A DNA stretch of 64,000 bases from Nothopassalora personata (Eukaryota; Ascomycota; Dothideomycetes; Mycosphaerellales; Mycosphaerellaceae): assembly GCA_033816765.1 (NCBI GenBank), contig CM066291.1:5890001-5954000 (forward strand). The letters are read 5' to 3'. Positions 33,980 to 45,816 of this stretch are shown piece after piece (the first letter of the stretch is position 1; each line of letters begins with the position of its first letter). The notes under the pieces are model-generated. The model saw nothing but the letters and a program-made list of their open reading frames with translations. It searched no databases and had not been told where the DNA came from. The translations under genes and the position numbers were made by a program.

Positions 33980-34955
33980 AGCTTTGCTACCGTAAGCCCT
34001 TACTCTATAGGATACGGTTCACGAAGGTCTTCGTTACGACGATCACATTAGCTCGAACTATAGCGGCTGCGAGATACGTACTTACGGCATAGCTACGTCT
34101 ACGTTTTACTCGATAGACGGTAGTAAGCTAGTTAAATAGAGCTAAGGCTATACTAGTCTTTAGATCGTTTACAGTAGGATACTCTATCGCCGTCGAGGTC
34201 TTCGTCTATGTACTATGCAACTAGCTAGACGAAATCCTTCGGGAAACTAGTATAGATTATGCCGGAATTACTACGTATAATTAGTTAAATGCACTCCGTA
34301 TTTAACGCCTCCCGTGTCTTATCTACCGGGTACGTACATAACGCACTAGCCGCGTTATAACGAATAGTTTCGTAAGCCGGCTAGGTACCTTAAACTTATG
34401 CTATCTAAAGCTAAGGATATCTATACGTCGAGATAACTAGAGTTTGTTCTCGCTTATCGAGAACGCGTTAACTAGCCCTAACACTACGCTCGAAGGTGCG
34501 TAGACATCCTTTAGAATTAGGATATATAAGTGAAAGTATATAAATCCGAGATGCTAAGGCTAGTTATGAGGGTCGTAGTTGTACGTAATACCTAGAGCTC
34601 GGCTTATATTCGGTACAGCATAGGCCGATTAGTAGGCCTTGTATGCTTCTACTACTAAGGGTAGGCATCTTCTAAAGTAGAGGCGTCGTAGGTTAGTAAT
34701 ATTTGCTGTTTACAAAGTTAGACTTAAATTCCTACGTCGAGATACTATAGCTTAACTAAAGGTAAAAGGATTTAGACACTTCTAAGTCGACTACTAGAGC
34801 TATATATCTTAATTAAAGTCGATAGCATGTCGAAGAAGTATTTAAATCTTATAGCATATAATAGCTTAATATATGCTCGTCTAAGTTTATAACCTCGTAT
34901 CGCCGCGAACACTAGTATAAACACTACCGCTATGTCTTCTCGCATTATATACAAT
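33980..34955 (-). pseudogene. Unidentified RIPped gene
   Basis: The minus frame starts with the open piece 34772-34954 (FILVFAAIRGYKLRRAY, FDMLSTLIKI) and continues, with TAG/TAA at likely Gln/Trp sites, to about 33980 (YGVHLTNYT, VIVVTKTFVNRIL). Leu/Tyr/Arg-rich. No domain recognised. Confidence 0.35.
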
Positions 34956-35249
34956 TAGTCTTGCTATGAAACATTATGTGCATAATAACATTAGCGCTTA
35001 GACCTCGCCGAAATCTAGATTGCACTTATTACCTACTATAATACGCTATTACATAGGCTGTTTAATAAGTGTATACCCGTAAGTTACCGACATGGAATAC
35101 TCAAAACCGTCTTACATATCTACTAGGACACTTAAGAATCATCTTTTACCTATCTACTATAACGACGTACTCTAGTAGCTAGATATTATCCTTAATCGAA
35201 TTGTCTAGCTAGCCTTAACATCGTAAACATTAAAGGCTATCTCCTAAGA

Positions 35250-36150
35250 TAATATACGACTTAGATAAGCCTCTATAATAATAACGCTAGCTGTATTAGC
35301 TAATAGAGCCGTTATTACCGTTAGTAAGGTATTGTCTACTACACGAGTCTACGACCCGACCGTAGTTAAAGATAGTACGAGATGTCTAGTAGAGTGCACT
35401 ACTATTCCTATATCCGTCCTAGGATTAGGACCTTAAGGCACACTCTCCTAGGAGGGCTAGTCGTCCTACTTACCTCGTAGTATGCCTACGGCGGGCGTAC
35501 TATAGATGTTAGCCGGTACACCTACAACTATTACCCTACTAAGTAGCACGACTGTCTTAATAATAGATTCTTAACCTTCGATAGACTTAGAGGCTCCTCT
35601 AATCTAAGGGCCCGGGCTAGTTATTCCTAACTCGTCGTTACTAACGACTTCGGTAGCGATTTCTATAGTAGAGTCCTTGTCGCTAGATACTAGAAGCTTA
35701 ATCCCGTCGACTAGCATAGGAGATGTTATTAGCTCTTCGATAAGTACCTTACTAGACTTAACAGTATCTACAACTACGCTATCGGGGACGAGCCCTACTA
35801 GATAGCATAAAAAGTTTACATAAACCGGAGTTAGTATAGGAACTATAATCCTTACTATCCTCTTAGCCCTCGTAGGAATATACGCTACATATGTCCATTT
35901 CTTATCTATACGCAATAGTACTAATATCTCGAATAGGCATTCTTCTTCTAGCGCCGACGCCGGTAACGCTAACGTCCTATAATAGATTTGTAAAAGTTTA
36001 ATAGTAGAAGCATCGAGCTATAGCATCGCATTCCGCCGTAGCTATATACTTTACCTACGACCTTTCCCGAGGAATATCTTCGATACTACGACTCCGAGTA
36101 CGAGCGACGCGAGAGGTAAGAGGAGTATCGGCTAAGAATAGTCGAGCGAC
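35250..36150 (+). pseudogene. Signal-peptide, Ser/Thr-rich, single-TM surface protein relic
   Basis: A plus frame gives, in order: a signal-peptide-like stretch at about 35265-35310 (SIIITLAVLANRA); an ectodomain with paired Cys (STRCLVECTT); a Ser/Thr-rich stalk (TPTTITLLSSTTVLIIDS; SLLTTSVAISIVES; TLLDLTVSTTTLSGTSPT); one membrane segment at 35826-35885 (GVSIGTIILTILLALVGIYA); and a cytosolic Ser/Arg-rich tail to about 36150. This is the common plan of fungal cell-surface sensors and uncharacterised Mid2/WSC-like proteins; the ectodomain family is unknown. The 103-codon open frame on the opposite strand (35604-35915) is a shadow of it. Confidence 0.5.
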
Positions 36151-36429
36151 TTAGGCGGATTAAGATAGAGGATAGGGACACTAGTAGGATCTAGAGGCTG
36201 TTCGGTCGTTAATTGTCTTATGTCCCTCTTCTTAGATAGCGTTTAGGTTATGTCTTATCGAGTTAAGCATTCGACAGTTAAGTACATAATATTTACTTAA
36301 TAAGGCGCTAGACTATATTAAGAGTAGAGCGTACTATTTGCGCGCTAGTGCTATTCTCGCGCGTCTTTCTAGCTTCTACCTAAGTTAATAGCTTTCCGAG
36401 CTACATATATAACACCTTACTATATCTTA

Positions 36430-38310
36430 CCGTTATTAGCTTTAGCGACCTATTATAACTGCCGCAATTATAGTTAACGGTCGGTACTTCGTAGCCTTAA
36501 CTTAATATAAGCGCATAAATTTATATACGCGTAGGAGCGAGACTTACTCTCGACATAGCGGTTATATATACGTCTAGTATACGTATCGTCTTACGAGCCT
36601 TAACGAACTTAAAGCCCTTACCGTACACACCCTTTATAACGGCTACGCCGAGGTTTAGGTAGACCTAGTAGCCGCGGTGGACTACTCTAGCGCCTAAAGT
36701 ATCTTCTATATGCTACTAGGTTACACCGGAGACGACGCCTTCATCGAGTTCGAGATTAAAAGGTTCCTCGAGGTAAAGAGGACCTTCCGCGACACCCTTA
36801 TACTCGCATTATCCTCGACATCTTCTTAGTCGACGTACGTGCTACGATTATAGCTAAGACGGGCCCTCGTTCTATTATCGTGCTCGTCGTGAAGGGAATC
36901 TTAAAGAAGGAGATAGGATTAAATTCCCGAGTTACTCTAGAGCGCTCCGAAGGCGGATCTACTTCGTCGACAACTAACTACTAAAGCTATTAAATGAAGT
37001 AACACGCTATACTGGGAAATTTAACGCGATTAGCCTAGGCCGCTATACCTTATTCGACTTTATCGCTAATAACCGTGTCTATTACGGCTCGCCTAATCGC
37101 TAGTAACTACGGTCCGGACAAGGGCGCTCGAGACGCTATCGCGAAGGATAACGCCTCGAAGTAATCCCTCGAGAAGCGTAAAGATTAGGCTAAGAAGGTT
37201 AAAGGTCCGAGTAGTAGACTTAATCTCTAGGAGGTCGTTTAGACTCTATCTACTCGGAGAGTTCGAAGGTCTTAAAGACCGAGATGTAGACTCTATAGAA
37301 GCGTAAGAGGGATCGTAACGTCGTAGTATATAGGAGACTCTAGGCGTTACTTTCTAGAGGTTATAAAGATAGCTTAGTACTCGGTTATATTAGCTAAGGA
37401 GGAGAACCGGAAGATCTACGAGAGACTCGAGGCACTATAAGGGGACATAGTAAACAACCTACATAAGTACGAGAAGCTTTAGCTCGACAAGCGCTTACGT
37501 AATGCTAGCGTCCGTCTATTATCGAAGAGGGCGTTATCTATTAGGTAATGCTAAAGCTCGACATAAACCTAACTACGACTCCGAGGTTCTCTAAAGTCTT
37601 AAACGACGAGGAACTAGGTTAGTGCTAGTCGATTAGGCGAAGAAGACTAGAGCTGTCCCGGGCGTAAAGCGTAAGTACGAGGGCGACGAGGAGAAGAACG
37701 AAGTGTAATATTAGTCGCATGTAGAGCCTAGGTAAGCGGGTTACGGTACTTAAGTCTCGAGTCTAGAGTAACGCTATTAAGGTCCGTAACCTACGTAGTA
37801 TAAAGTGTTAAGTTGCACCTTAAGTCCCTCGAGGGTTACTTCCGGAAAGGCGGTCTTATCTAGGAGTTTACGAGGGCTAATAGTATAGTAGCGGAGGACC
37901 TTAAGAAGGGAACGTAGTTACTAGACGCTCGACTCGCCTACGCATCGGGGAAGTAAAGTAGAACATTAAGTGTAGGATCGGCTAGAGGCTACCTACTCGA
38001 CCGGCTTAGAGAGAATTAGATTATGCGGTAAAAGGCGGCATGTTAAGTGGGAGTATGCAGTCTATAGACTATAGAAATGAGGCAATAATAGCTATAGATA
38101 ACTAAGCATCTATATTATTAGTGTAAAAGGAAGTATACATCGGCTATGTTAATGTCTTCTCTTAACGCTAAAATTCGGAGCTAGCCTTAAAGGGGTCGAG
38201 CTATTAACCTATTATGTATAAATAGATAATATATAGACTATATGTACCGGAGGTGCTAAATACTAGCCTCTAACACCGAGGTAAAAAGTAAGCTTAGTAA
38301 CGCTATTCGG
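36430..38310 (+). pseudogene. Unidentified RIPped gene with a Lys-rich coiled coil
   Basis: Coherent plus stretches include ALTVHTLYNGYAEV and YTGDDAFIEFEIKRFLEVKR (36610-36790). A lysine/arginine-rich coiled coil lies at about 37160-37520 (AKEENRKIYERLEAL, GDIVNNLHKYEKL), and a C-terminal part runs to about 38310 (RRHVKWEYAVYRL, KFGASLKGVELLTYYV). The pieces lie in at least two frames, so introns or indels separate them. No catalytic motif recognised. It may be one or two genes. Confidence 0.35.
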
Positions 38311-39734
38311 AAGACCCTAGTTTTTCTTACTTTTATATTTAACTTTTCTTGTTTTTCTTATTTTAGTTAGGTCCCTAGCATTTTTACTATTATCTATCGA
38401 AGATAATCGAACACACGTCCTAGGTTTACTTCGAGAGAATCTTACTAAAGCGTCCTTCGAGTAAGTAACCTATTCGAATTAATCGAGTCGATCGTATCTA
38501 TCTAATAATCGCGGTAGCTAGCGCGCTATCCCTTCTTTAAGGCGCGCCTTTAAACTCGCGTGTTAACAATTTCGCTACGCTACTAGATTATTTAGAGGAA
38601 ATTTTTCTATTAAGAAAGGTTAAGGGCATGTATCCCCCCGTTCACTTTACATAAAACGTCCTACATGCCCCGCCCTAGAGCTTATCTACTATTCTATAGG
38701 ATGCATCGACATTCCCGGTATAGCCCGTATAGCCTAGACTAAAAAGTTCACTTCGAGGGATGTCTATAATACGGCGTCGTAATAGTTGTCTATGTTTCGA
38801 TAGAACGTCTAGACCGCTAGATAGCTACCGATCGTATAAGATTTCAGTTCGTCTAAGTATAACTGTATGTCCTAGTAACTTCCAGTTATTATTCTCCTTA
38901 TACGAGCTAGTATAGTTTAACGCATAACTTTTATATAGTAGCTTTATTCTCTTCGGCTAAACTTATCGTACTACTAGACAGTACTATCGGTTAAGGGGTA
39001 TCGTCTAGTTAGTATACTATCGTATCGGTAAGGGTAAGAGGGCAGCCTAACGGAGGTAACAACTATATAGGTAAGGGGGGGTGTACCCTTAATGTATGTT
39101 ATAAACCTAAAGTGGAGCTAGTAGGAAAGCACGTTTCTCTAATAGCTTCTTTACTAGAGGCAACGCCTACGACTACGACTACGACTATATAGGCGTCTAT
39201 ATTCGTACGGCGTAGGCGAGCTATCTCGCGAATAACGAGCTACTCTAGCCCTGGTTTATATAGTGCTCTACGGCGGCTAAGTGTAAGCCGCCCTCTAGTC
39301 TTTAGCCCTATCTCTATTCGGGACGTATAGCTACCTTTTTAAGCATAAAGGATTATAAGGATTAGAAGACCGCATCGGTTATAAGCGAAATCGTTAGCCC
39401 CTACTGTAGGTAATGCCTAACGACTTCCTTCTACATATAGCTCCCGTATATCGATACTATATCTACGACTATTAACTGTGTAATTAACGATCTACTCTAT
39501 AGAAACAGTGCCTCCTATAGATATATAGCGCTTAGATCACATTAACGAAGCCTAACGATTATCGCCCTAGTACGCCTTAGTTTTGCATTAGTAAGGGAGG
39601 CTTATACTAGTAGAACGTTCATTATAGACATTATCGAGGATCGGTACTATTCCGTTACTAATAAATAGTCTAGACATTAGATTAGACTTCTAAAGAAGCT
39701 AATAGTATGCTACGATAGTATAATTCCACTCTTA
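38311..39734. other. No gene identified
   Basis: T-rich stretch at 38320-38390, then RIPped sequence without a frame I trust. GACTAC/TACGAC repeats near 39166-39190. May include promoter and first exon of the DUF2235 relic. Confidence 0.4.
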
Positions 39735-41360
39735 TTACTACCTATAGCTAAATACTAATAGTCTTTAGGCACCTAGATAGACCGCGACAATAGCTATAAG
39801 GCGGGTAAAGTATAGAGCCCTTCTAACGTTACCCGAATAGCTCGAGCTATACTAGCCGAAGACGATGTAAAACATCCCTAGATCGTCTACTACTAAGTAG
39901 GTATAGGCACTAGTCTCGGCATGTACGAACAACTTCTTAGTAGCGGAACTAGTTTAGGTCTTTCTAAGGTAAGTGTAATCGGCGTAAGGCATCTTTTATC
40001 TAAAGTTTTACCTTATCTATTAGTATGTAGCTAACCCTATATTTAGTAGAACGTCCGCAAATTATACGCATTCCTAGCTTCTAACTACTCTCCTAAGGAC
40101 GACTTAAGCCCGCCCGATTCGATCTTTCTACTTAGCTTCTCGCGAGGCGCCTATACCGTACGGAGTCTAGGCGGTCTCATTATAGTAGTCGGCATCCTTA
40201 CCCGTAAAGCAATGCCTTACTTCTACGATCTCTTCCGCGACTAGGAAAACGCCGGATCTAAGGGCTATAAGCTACAGTTCTTTAAAGCTTATACCGAAGG
40301 ATCGAACGACAAGACTGTACTTAACAATATGCCTCTTTTAAAGCCACCTTATAAAGTAGATAAGAACCGTATCGATACATATATAGAGTCGTACTTTCGA
40401 CACTTACTTACCTTCGGCCTAACGTAAGAGGTAAACATTAAAGCGATTAGTGTTTAGGATACAGTTAGCGCTCTAGGTATTCCGGTTAATCCTTTCTTCT
40501 AACGCATCGTACATATACCGGCTTTTATTAAGGAAATGAAGTAGTACGATACTAGACTTAGTAACCGTACTAAAAACGCTTTCTACGCACTTACGCTAGA
40601 CGAACATCGTTTCCCGTTCTCGCCCGCCGTATAGGAGCTTAATAAAGGAAGTATAACGAACCTAAAGTAAGTATAGTTCCCTAGGTCACATTTAAACTAT
40701 AGTAGCTCGTACGAAGACTACGGTATAGTAAACATTACACTCGCCTAGATAATAGACTAGCTTTCTAGTAACAGCCGAGACCCTAGTAAGACGATTAACC
40801 TATACGACTAGATCTAATTCGACGACGACTACATCGAACTCTACTTCGTCTAAAACACCCGCTACTACTATAGACTAGGACTATAGGGCGAAGAATATAA
40901 AGGCTAGGCTATAGGTAAAGTCTATAACTCTAACACCTTCCTATAGTCCCTTAACGGCGTAACTACCCGCACGCCCGGCCGCTATCCTAAGATAGAATAC
41001 GAAATAGGCCGCTATAGCGCGACTAAAATGCTCGAGAATACTCGCGAGTACATCTACTCCTCTACCCGCGCACGTATAGACCTCGCCGGCCGCGAAGTAG
41101 AACCCCGAGAATAGTACTAGAAGCTCGCCTACTATACCTAGCGAACCCTTACCTAGCAACCCTACATCCGAAGCTATAGACCTTAACGGTAAAAGCTCCT
41201 AGGCGGCTACCTAGCCCGCGGCGGTCTACTAGAAGGCTAGAAAGTCGTCGATAGACACGCCTCGTACGTAGAAGCGAATATAGAGATCGACATAAGTCCG
41301 GGAGGGATTAACTAAGTCTACTAGGAGTACACGGGGACTAGGAAGACGAGTACTCCTAAT
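39735..41360 (+). pseudogene. DUF2235 (Tle1-like alpha/beta hydrolase) protein, RIPped copy
   Basis: The plus frame spans about 540 codons. In order: a SLGT-x-IDRDNSYKAGKV segment standing for the family's 'D-G-T-W...N-G-Y' entry; SPSNVTRIARAI; VGIGTSLGMYE; then FLLSFSRGAYTVRSLGGLI at about 40120-40170, where the nucleophile elbow G-F-S-R-G-A-Y-T has its first Gly changed to Ser; GILTRKAMPYFYDLF; FPRSHLNYSSSYEDYG (family 'F-P-G-x-H-x-x-V-G-G-G'); NITLA; and a C-terminal AIGKVYNSNTF, TRTPGRYPKIE. This is a clear fungal DUF2235 protein. Family members are lipase-like; the substrate of the fungal ones is generally unknown. About 25 stops, mainly TAG. An intact paralogue is expected elsewhere. 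Confidence 0.8.
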
Positions 41361-42599
41361 AAGATAATAAAGGAGGACATTTTCGCGGAGGGTAGGTATA
41401 AGGAGAAAGTTACTACTATATGATTAGGAGGGTTTAGCAAATTAGATTTTGTTTTCGAATAATCGGTAGACTTAGTATAAGAGGGTTAGGAGGGAGAATA
41501 AGGTTACTAAGACGTTTTAACGATAATAATAATAATAAAGAGATAGACGCGCTCGGAGGGGTTTTTTTTCCTTTTTTTATTAGGTAGCGAGGCGAGGAAT
41601 AGAAACGTGCCTAGCGTTTATTCTTTTTTCCCCCTATTTTCGAAGCGGACATGCTATAATTGTTCCGCGTAGTATATTCCTTACCCTAACTACCCTACCC
41701 TAAATCTACGTCCGCACAATTACGCTAACATCCGGACTCGCTACGAAAATGTCCTAGAAATCTCTCATCCCCCCCCCGGCGGAAGCTCGTCTTAAATAAC
41801 TTAGGCTTACGCGCTAGGATCCCGGTAATCGAGACTCGACTCTAACATTTTAAAGGTGCCGACCTTAATCGCGTAGATTGACTAGCCTAGCGCGTAGAGT
41901 CTTAACGCTAACGTTTAAGGAGTAGACGGTAGATCTAATAGTCGAGGCTATAGTTAACCGTAGAAGAGGGAGTTCGGCTTCGGGGGTAGATTTAGGTTTA
42001 GGGACGGGTATAGGGGAGTAGTAGATAATTGCGATTCGCTTAAAAGAGGGGCGCCCGGTAGCCGGAGGTAGAGGGCTGCTTAATAAAGTGTAATTTTAGG
42101 GTATAGTATAGAAGTTAATAGGGTAGGGTAGTCGAGGGTAAGGATAAGGATAAGGATAAGGGTATAGATATAGGTAGGTATAGAGTTCTAGAGGGAGAGA
42201 GCTAATAGCGGGAGGTGTTACTAGCTTTACGATTAATAGTATTGCGTTTTAGGTCTAGTATATAGTTCTTTAGGGCTAGGGGGTAGGGGAGGTTAGAGGA
42301 GAAGGCTAAAGGGTCTTAAGAGGGGTTGTTCTTTTAAGGGTTTATCGACTATGTATTTACTAGATGTAGTCTATTAGGGACCGGGTCGTTACATATTCCT
42401 ATATTATACTCTAGCGCGACCCTAGTAGGACATTTAGTAGGAGCTAGTAGAATACTTTCCCCTAGTTACTATAACTAAAGACGCCTAGCCTTATTTACTT
42501 TCGGTCCGACACATATCCGACACATCGGCAATCCTTCCTTAACTTATTACGGCCGTCCGATTTATACCCTTACTTCGAGACTTATAGTATCTTATAGGT
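41361..42599. other. No gene seen; purine-rich spacer with simple repeats
   Basis: Contains an AAT run at 41525-41540, a T-tract at 41560-41580, C-runs near 41770, and GGATAA repeats at 42139-42162. The G/A-rich strand at 42000-42320 could be a former UTR or intergenic region. Confidence 0.5.
42139..42162. repeat. AAGGAT microsatellite
   Basis: Four perfect tandem AAGGAT units. Confidence 0.8.
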
Positions 42600-43470
42600 A
42601 TTCTTCCGGCTAGCTTATAAGTATAGGTATTGCCTTCTAGTTAGTATTATAGTATGCCGCCTTCTAATAGCGCTCTACATCGTCTATGTTATAGAGGAGC
42701 AGATTTCTCGAATTTGCGTAGTAACCTATCTATTATGTCTCGCGAACGTTATAGGTTATAGCGTCTCTACTACGACTTATAGTCTACATTCGAGTCCGCT
42801 AGCTAAAGCAGTTAGGCTACCATACCTACTAGATCTCTATAAGCTAGGTCGAACGAGGCACGCGCTCGGTTTAGGTCGCTATAGATAATAAAAATGTCTA
42901 TCCGGTTCCGAGCGGCGCTCTACGTAGTGTTAATGCTACTCTATAAAGTTCGTAATAATAACGCTACCTACGTTCTAGGATTCGCGATAATCGCCCTAAA
43001 TTCGTTAAGGGCTCGCGGTAGCTAAGAGACTACGTAGTCGTCGCCCGCGTCGTAAGGATGCTACTACTCGGAGTCGATCGCTAGGTAGCGGATGTACTAT
43101 AGCTACGGTGATATTAAAGTAAGCTAAGCCTTTATAGCTTTTAAAGCTTTCTCTTTTCGAAAATCCGACTTATCCTCGTAAAAGTCGGCTAGCATACCCG
43201 TTACGATACTAAAGTAGTTCCTAGAAAAGAACACTAGTAAAGCCTTATATCGAATTTACTTACACGTACTTAGTAGCTAGAGGCGCTCTCGTATATCTTC
43301 CGTCTATATACCTAAGCTAACCGGTTCGTTTTACTCGTAGTAAGTGATATAGAGCGGAACGCCGTCCGGTATTATAAGCGTAAACTCGTAGACACGGATT
43401 CTAAGCTTAGTAGGAAGATTATTAAGTCGTAAGTTCTCTATCTTAGTGCTATATTAGTTTAGAGTCGTCG
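42600..43470 (-). pseudogene. F-box-like 'LPxELRxxIYE' fungal protein, RIPped copy
   Basis: Minus frame: LNNLPTKLRIRVYEFTLIIP (about 43430-43370), then PLYITYYE, then LLSTCKQIRYKALLVFFSRN (about 43270-43210). This is the common ascomycete pattern 'L-P-x-E-L-R-x-x-I-Y-E ... L-L-x-T-C-x-Q-I-R-x-E-A-L-x-x-F-Y', a large family of F-box-like proteins of unknown role. The frame is followed to about 42600 through weaker stretches (IIDRLLRKFEKS). Stops are mostly TAG/TAA. Confidence 0.6.
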
Positions 43471-43859
43471 GTAGTAATATTACTAATAGTTAGTAGTTCT
43501 TATAATAAGTGTAGTCGACGTAATAGTGGTTCATTTCGGTCTTGTCGGTATTATAGTAGGTTTTATCGAGTCTAGCATAAGCTTAAAAAGTACTTATAAG
43601 TAGTAACGCTTAAAAGACTATAGCACGTATCGCTCGACGTTAATCCCTATAAACTGAAGCGCGATCTAAGATGCTAAGACCTTATACGCGTTATAAAAAA
43701 GGAAAGAGTAACTCGCGCGAGGAGGCGTGGTAAATTAGTAGAATAAAGAACCTTATTAGACGTAGCTTCGTTAGTACGAGATAAGAAGAGCTATACCTAC
43801 TACGTCTTATCCCTCTATCCCGGCTATGTTCTATTCATCCTATCTCTTAATCGTTAACT

Positions 43860-44227
43860 ATGCCTTTAGTTAGGTACGTAGCTCTCGCCGCCGTTAATGC
43901 TCTACCTATCCCTAGAAAGTAGAAAAGCTATATAGATAAAAAAGATAGGGTATGTCCACCCCGCCGTCTAGTACCTAACGCCTACGCTATATACTAATGT
44001 AATAAAAGAAACCCGAATAATAATGTAGACATTCTAGAAAAGCATTATCCTATAGTTAAAGTAGGCGAGGAAGCTAAGGCACCCGTAGTAGTACTAGAAG
44101 TAGAAGCACACATAGTATAGTTAGAAAGGCAAGACTCTTAACCGAGCGTAACATAGTCTCTCGACGAACTTTCGTGTTTAGCTCGTAGACGAGGAGGATC
44201 GATTTGTCGAATAGTTATTAGGTAACG
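43860..44227 (+). pseudogene. Possible small secreted protein, RIP-broken
   Basis: ATG at 43860 is followed by MPLVRYVALAAVNALPIPRK, which could be a signal peptide ending at the Ala-Val-Asn-Ala region. The same frame runs about 120 codons with four TAA/TAG (VCPPRRLVPNAYAIY, CNKRNPNNNVDILEKHY, VGEEAKAPVVVLEVEAH) to a TAA at 44225. Two to four Cys. No family recognised. Weaker than the relic at 7461 because the hydrophobic core is short. Confidence 0.35.
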
Positions 44228-45600
44228 TCGATAACGTCTTACTATTCGTTAGGCGTAAGGAGTTCTTTAGCTAGGGTAAGGCGCGTCTTAAATAGGGCTT
44301 TAAGTTCCTTACCGTCGTTATCGCTATCGAAGGAGAGGAAGCTATAACTAGAAACGTCTAAAAGCAAATTTTAGTCGGCATCTTTCGGATTTAGTATCGT
44401 AAGCTTCTCGGCCGTCTCCTTTAGCGGAGTGAATTCCTATACCTCTCCCTTCTACAAGTTAGATCTAGCGTTAGTAAGCTATTGTCTAATCTACCGGCTA
44501 CCGCTAAAGACTACTATGTAGAACACCTACGCGAAAGTAACGAGAACATGTAGATTCTATCGTATAAGATGTCGCATATCCTTTATCTACTTATTACCTA
44601 GCTCTAGTATACTATAGATGTCTCTTCTACTAATAAGCCTAAGGTACTATAGATTATTCTTTAGCCGATGCGATCTTACTAAACCCTACGGCCGTAGATT
44701 TGCGAGCTACTACCGTACGTCCAAGTTATGCTATATATGCCCCGTCGTCGATTTACTCTATACATACCGCGTAAGAAGCTCCTACTCGATCTTAAATAGG
44801 ATAAAGATACGAGTAAAAGGCACGATCCCCTTAGCGTATAATAAAGGCAAGACTACATTCGACGGGAGTACTAGCGGAAGCCGGTTAATTAGTAGTCTAT
44901 TAAGCTCGGTGTACTATTTCCGGGTAGTAGTATTAATCCGTACTTATAGCTAGAGGCAGTAGTAGTAAAGGCGAAGGCGAAGGCGAGGGAGAAGGTCGAA
45001 TAGTAGATGCTATAGCTCGGTCGGCTCTTAACGGGCTAGAGGAGTCGTCGTCGTCGTAGTTATAAGGCTACTAGTATGTACGAGTAATAGCGTAGGGGTG
45101 CCTTCTCGAACTATACTTATAGTAGTAATAAAATGTGTGTAGTAGGGTCGCGTAGATAGTCAGCTAGTAGTGCTAGTAGTGAATGCATAACATAATATAT
45201 ATAATGCTACTACGCGACTTTATTACGAAAAGTGTAGGTATCGGCCATCCGGCATAGTTTCTAGGCGGCGCCGGCGGCGTTACCCTAGTAACGAAGTATA
45301 AGGCTAAAGCTCCTACACGAGACGCTAGGGACATAAACTAGAGAGCTACGAGAACACGACCGTCGTCCTATACTTACTCGACCTACTATACTCGTTACCG
45401 CACATTCGCCGTACATCGCCGTTAGAGAGCATCTACGTAGGCTCGAGAACGTTAACTTATTAGCCTACGATAGCTAACTACGCGCTACGCTCTAGCACGA
45501 CCCTAATCGGCGCTACATTCTATTCTAGCCTACGCTATCGGTACCCGTATATACTCTATAGCCTATATAGCTACGGCTAGCGACGATCGCATTATAGACA
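44228..45600. other. No gene identified; one 111-codon open frame
   Basis: 44618-44953 (+) is open for 111 codons but is Tyr/Arg/Leu-rich and shows no motif; both strands of 44230-44600 can be read with few stops, so I cannot choose. GGCGAA repeats lie at 44968-44990. Part of 45300-45600 may be the 5' end of the Ase1 relic. Confidence 0.35.
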
Positions 45601-45609
45601 CTTCCTACC

Positions 45610-45725
45610 TTTCCTAGTAGGTTACTACTATTATCGACCGACTACACGCCTTCTTCGACGAGATTAGCGTACCTAGCTATAAGCGCGATTCGCGCAAGTC
45701 GGAGGTATATATACTATACTACCCC

Positions 45726-45816
<91 letters not shown>

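Noticed and set aside
35604..35915. 103-codon minus open frame
   Set aside because: The plus strand gives a Ser/Thr-rich stalk followed by a membrane segment in one long frame with RIP-type stops; the minus frame is its shadow.
38505..38580. tRNA-like sequence around GGTAGCTAGCGCGCTATCC
   Set aside because: I could not form an acceptor stem plus T arm with conserved bases; only one hairpin is present.
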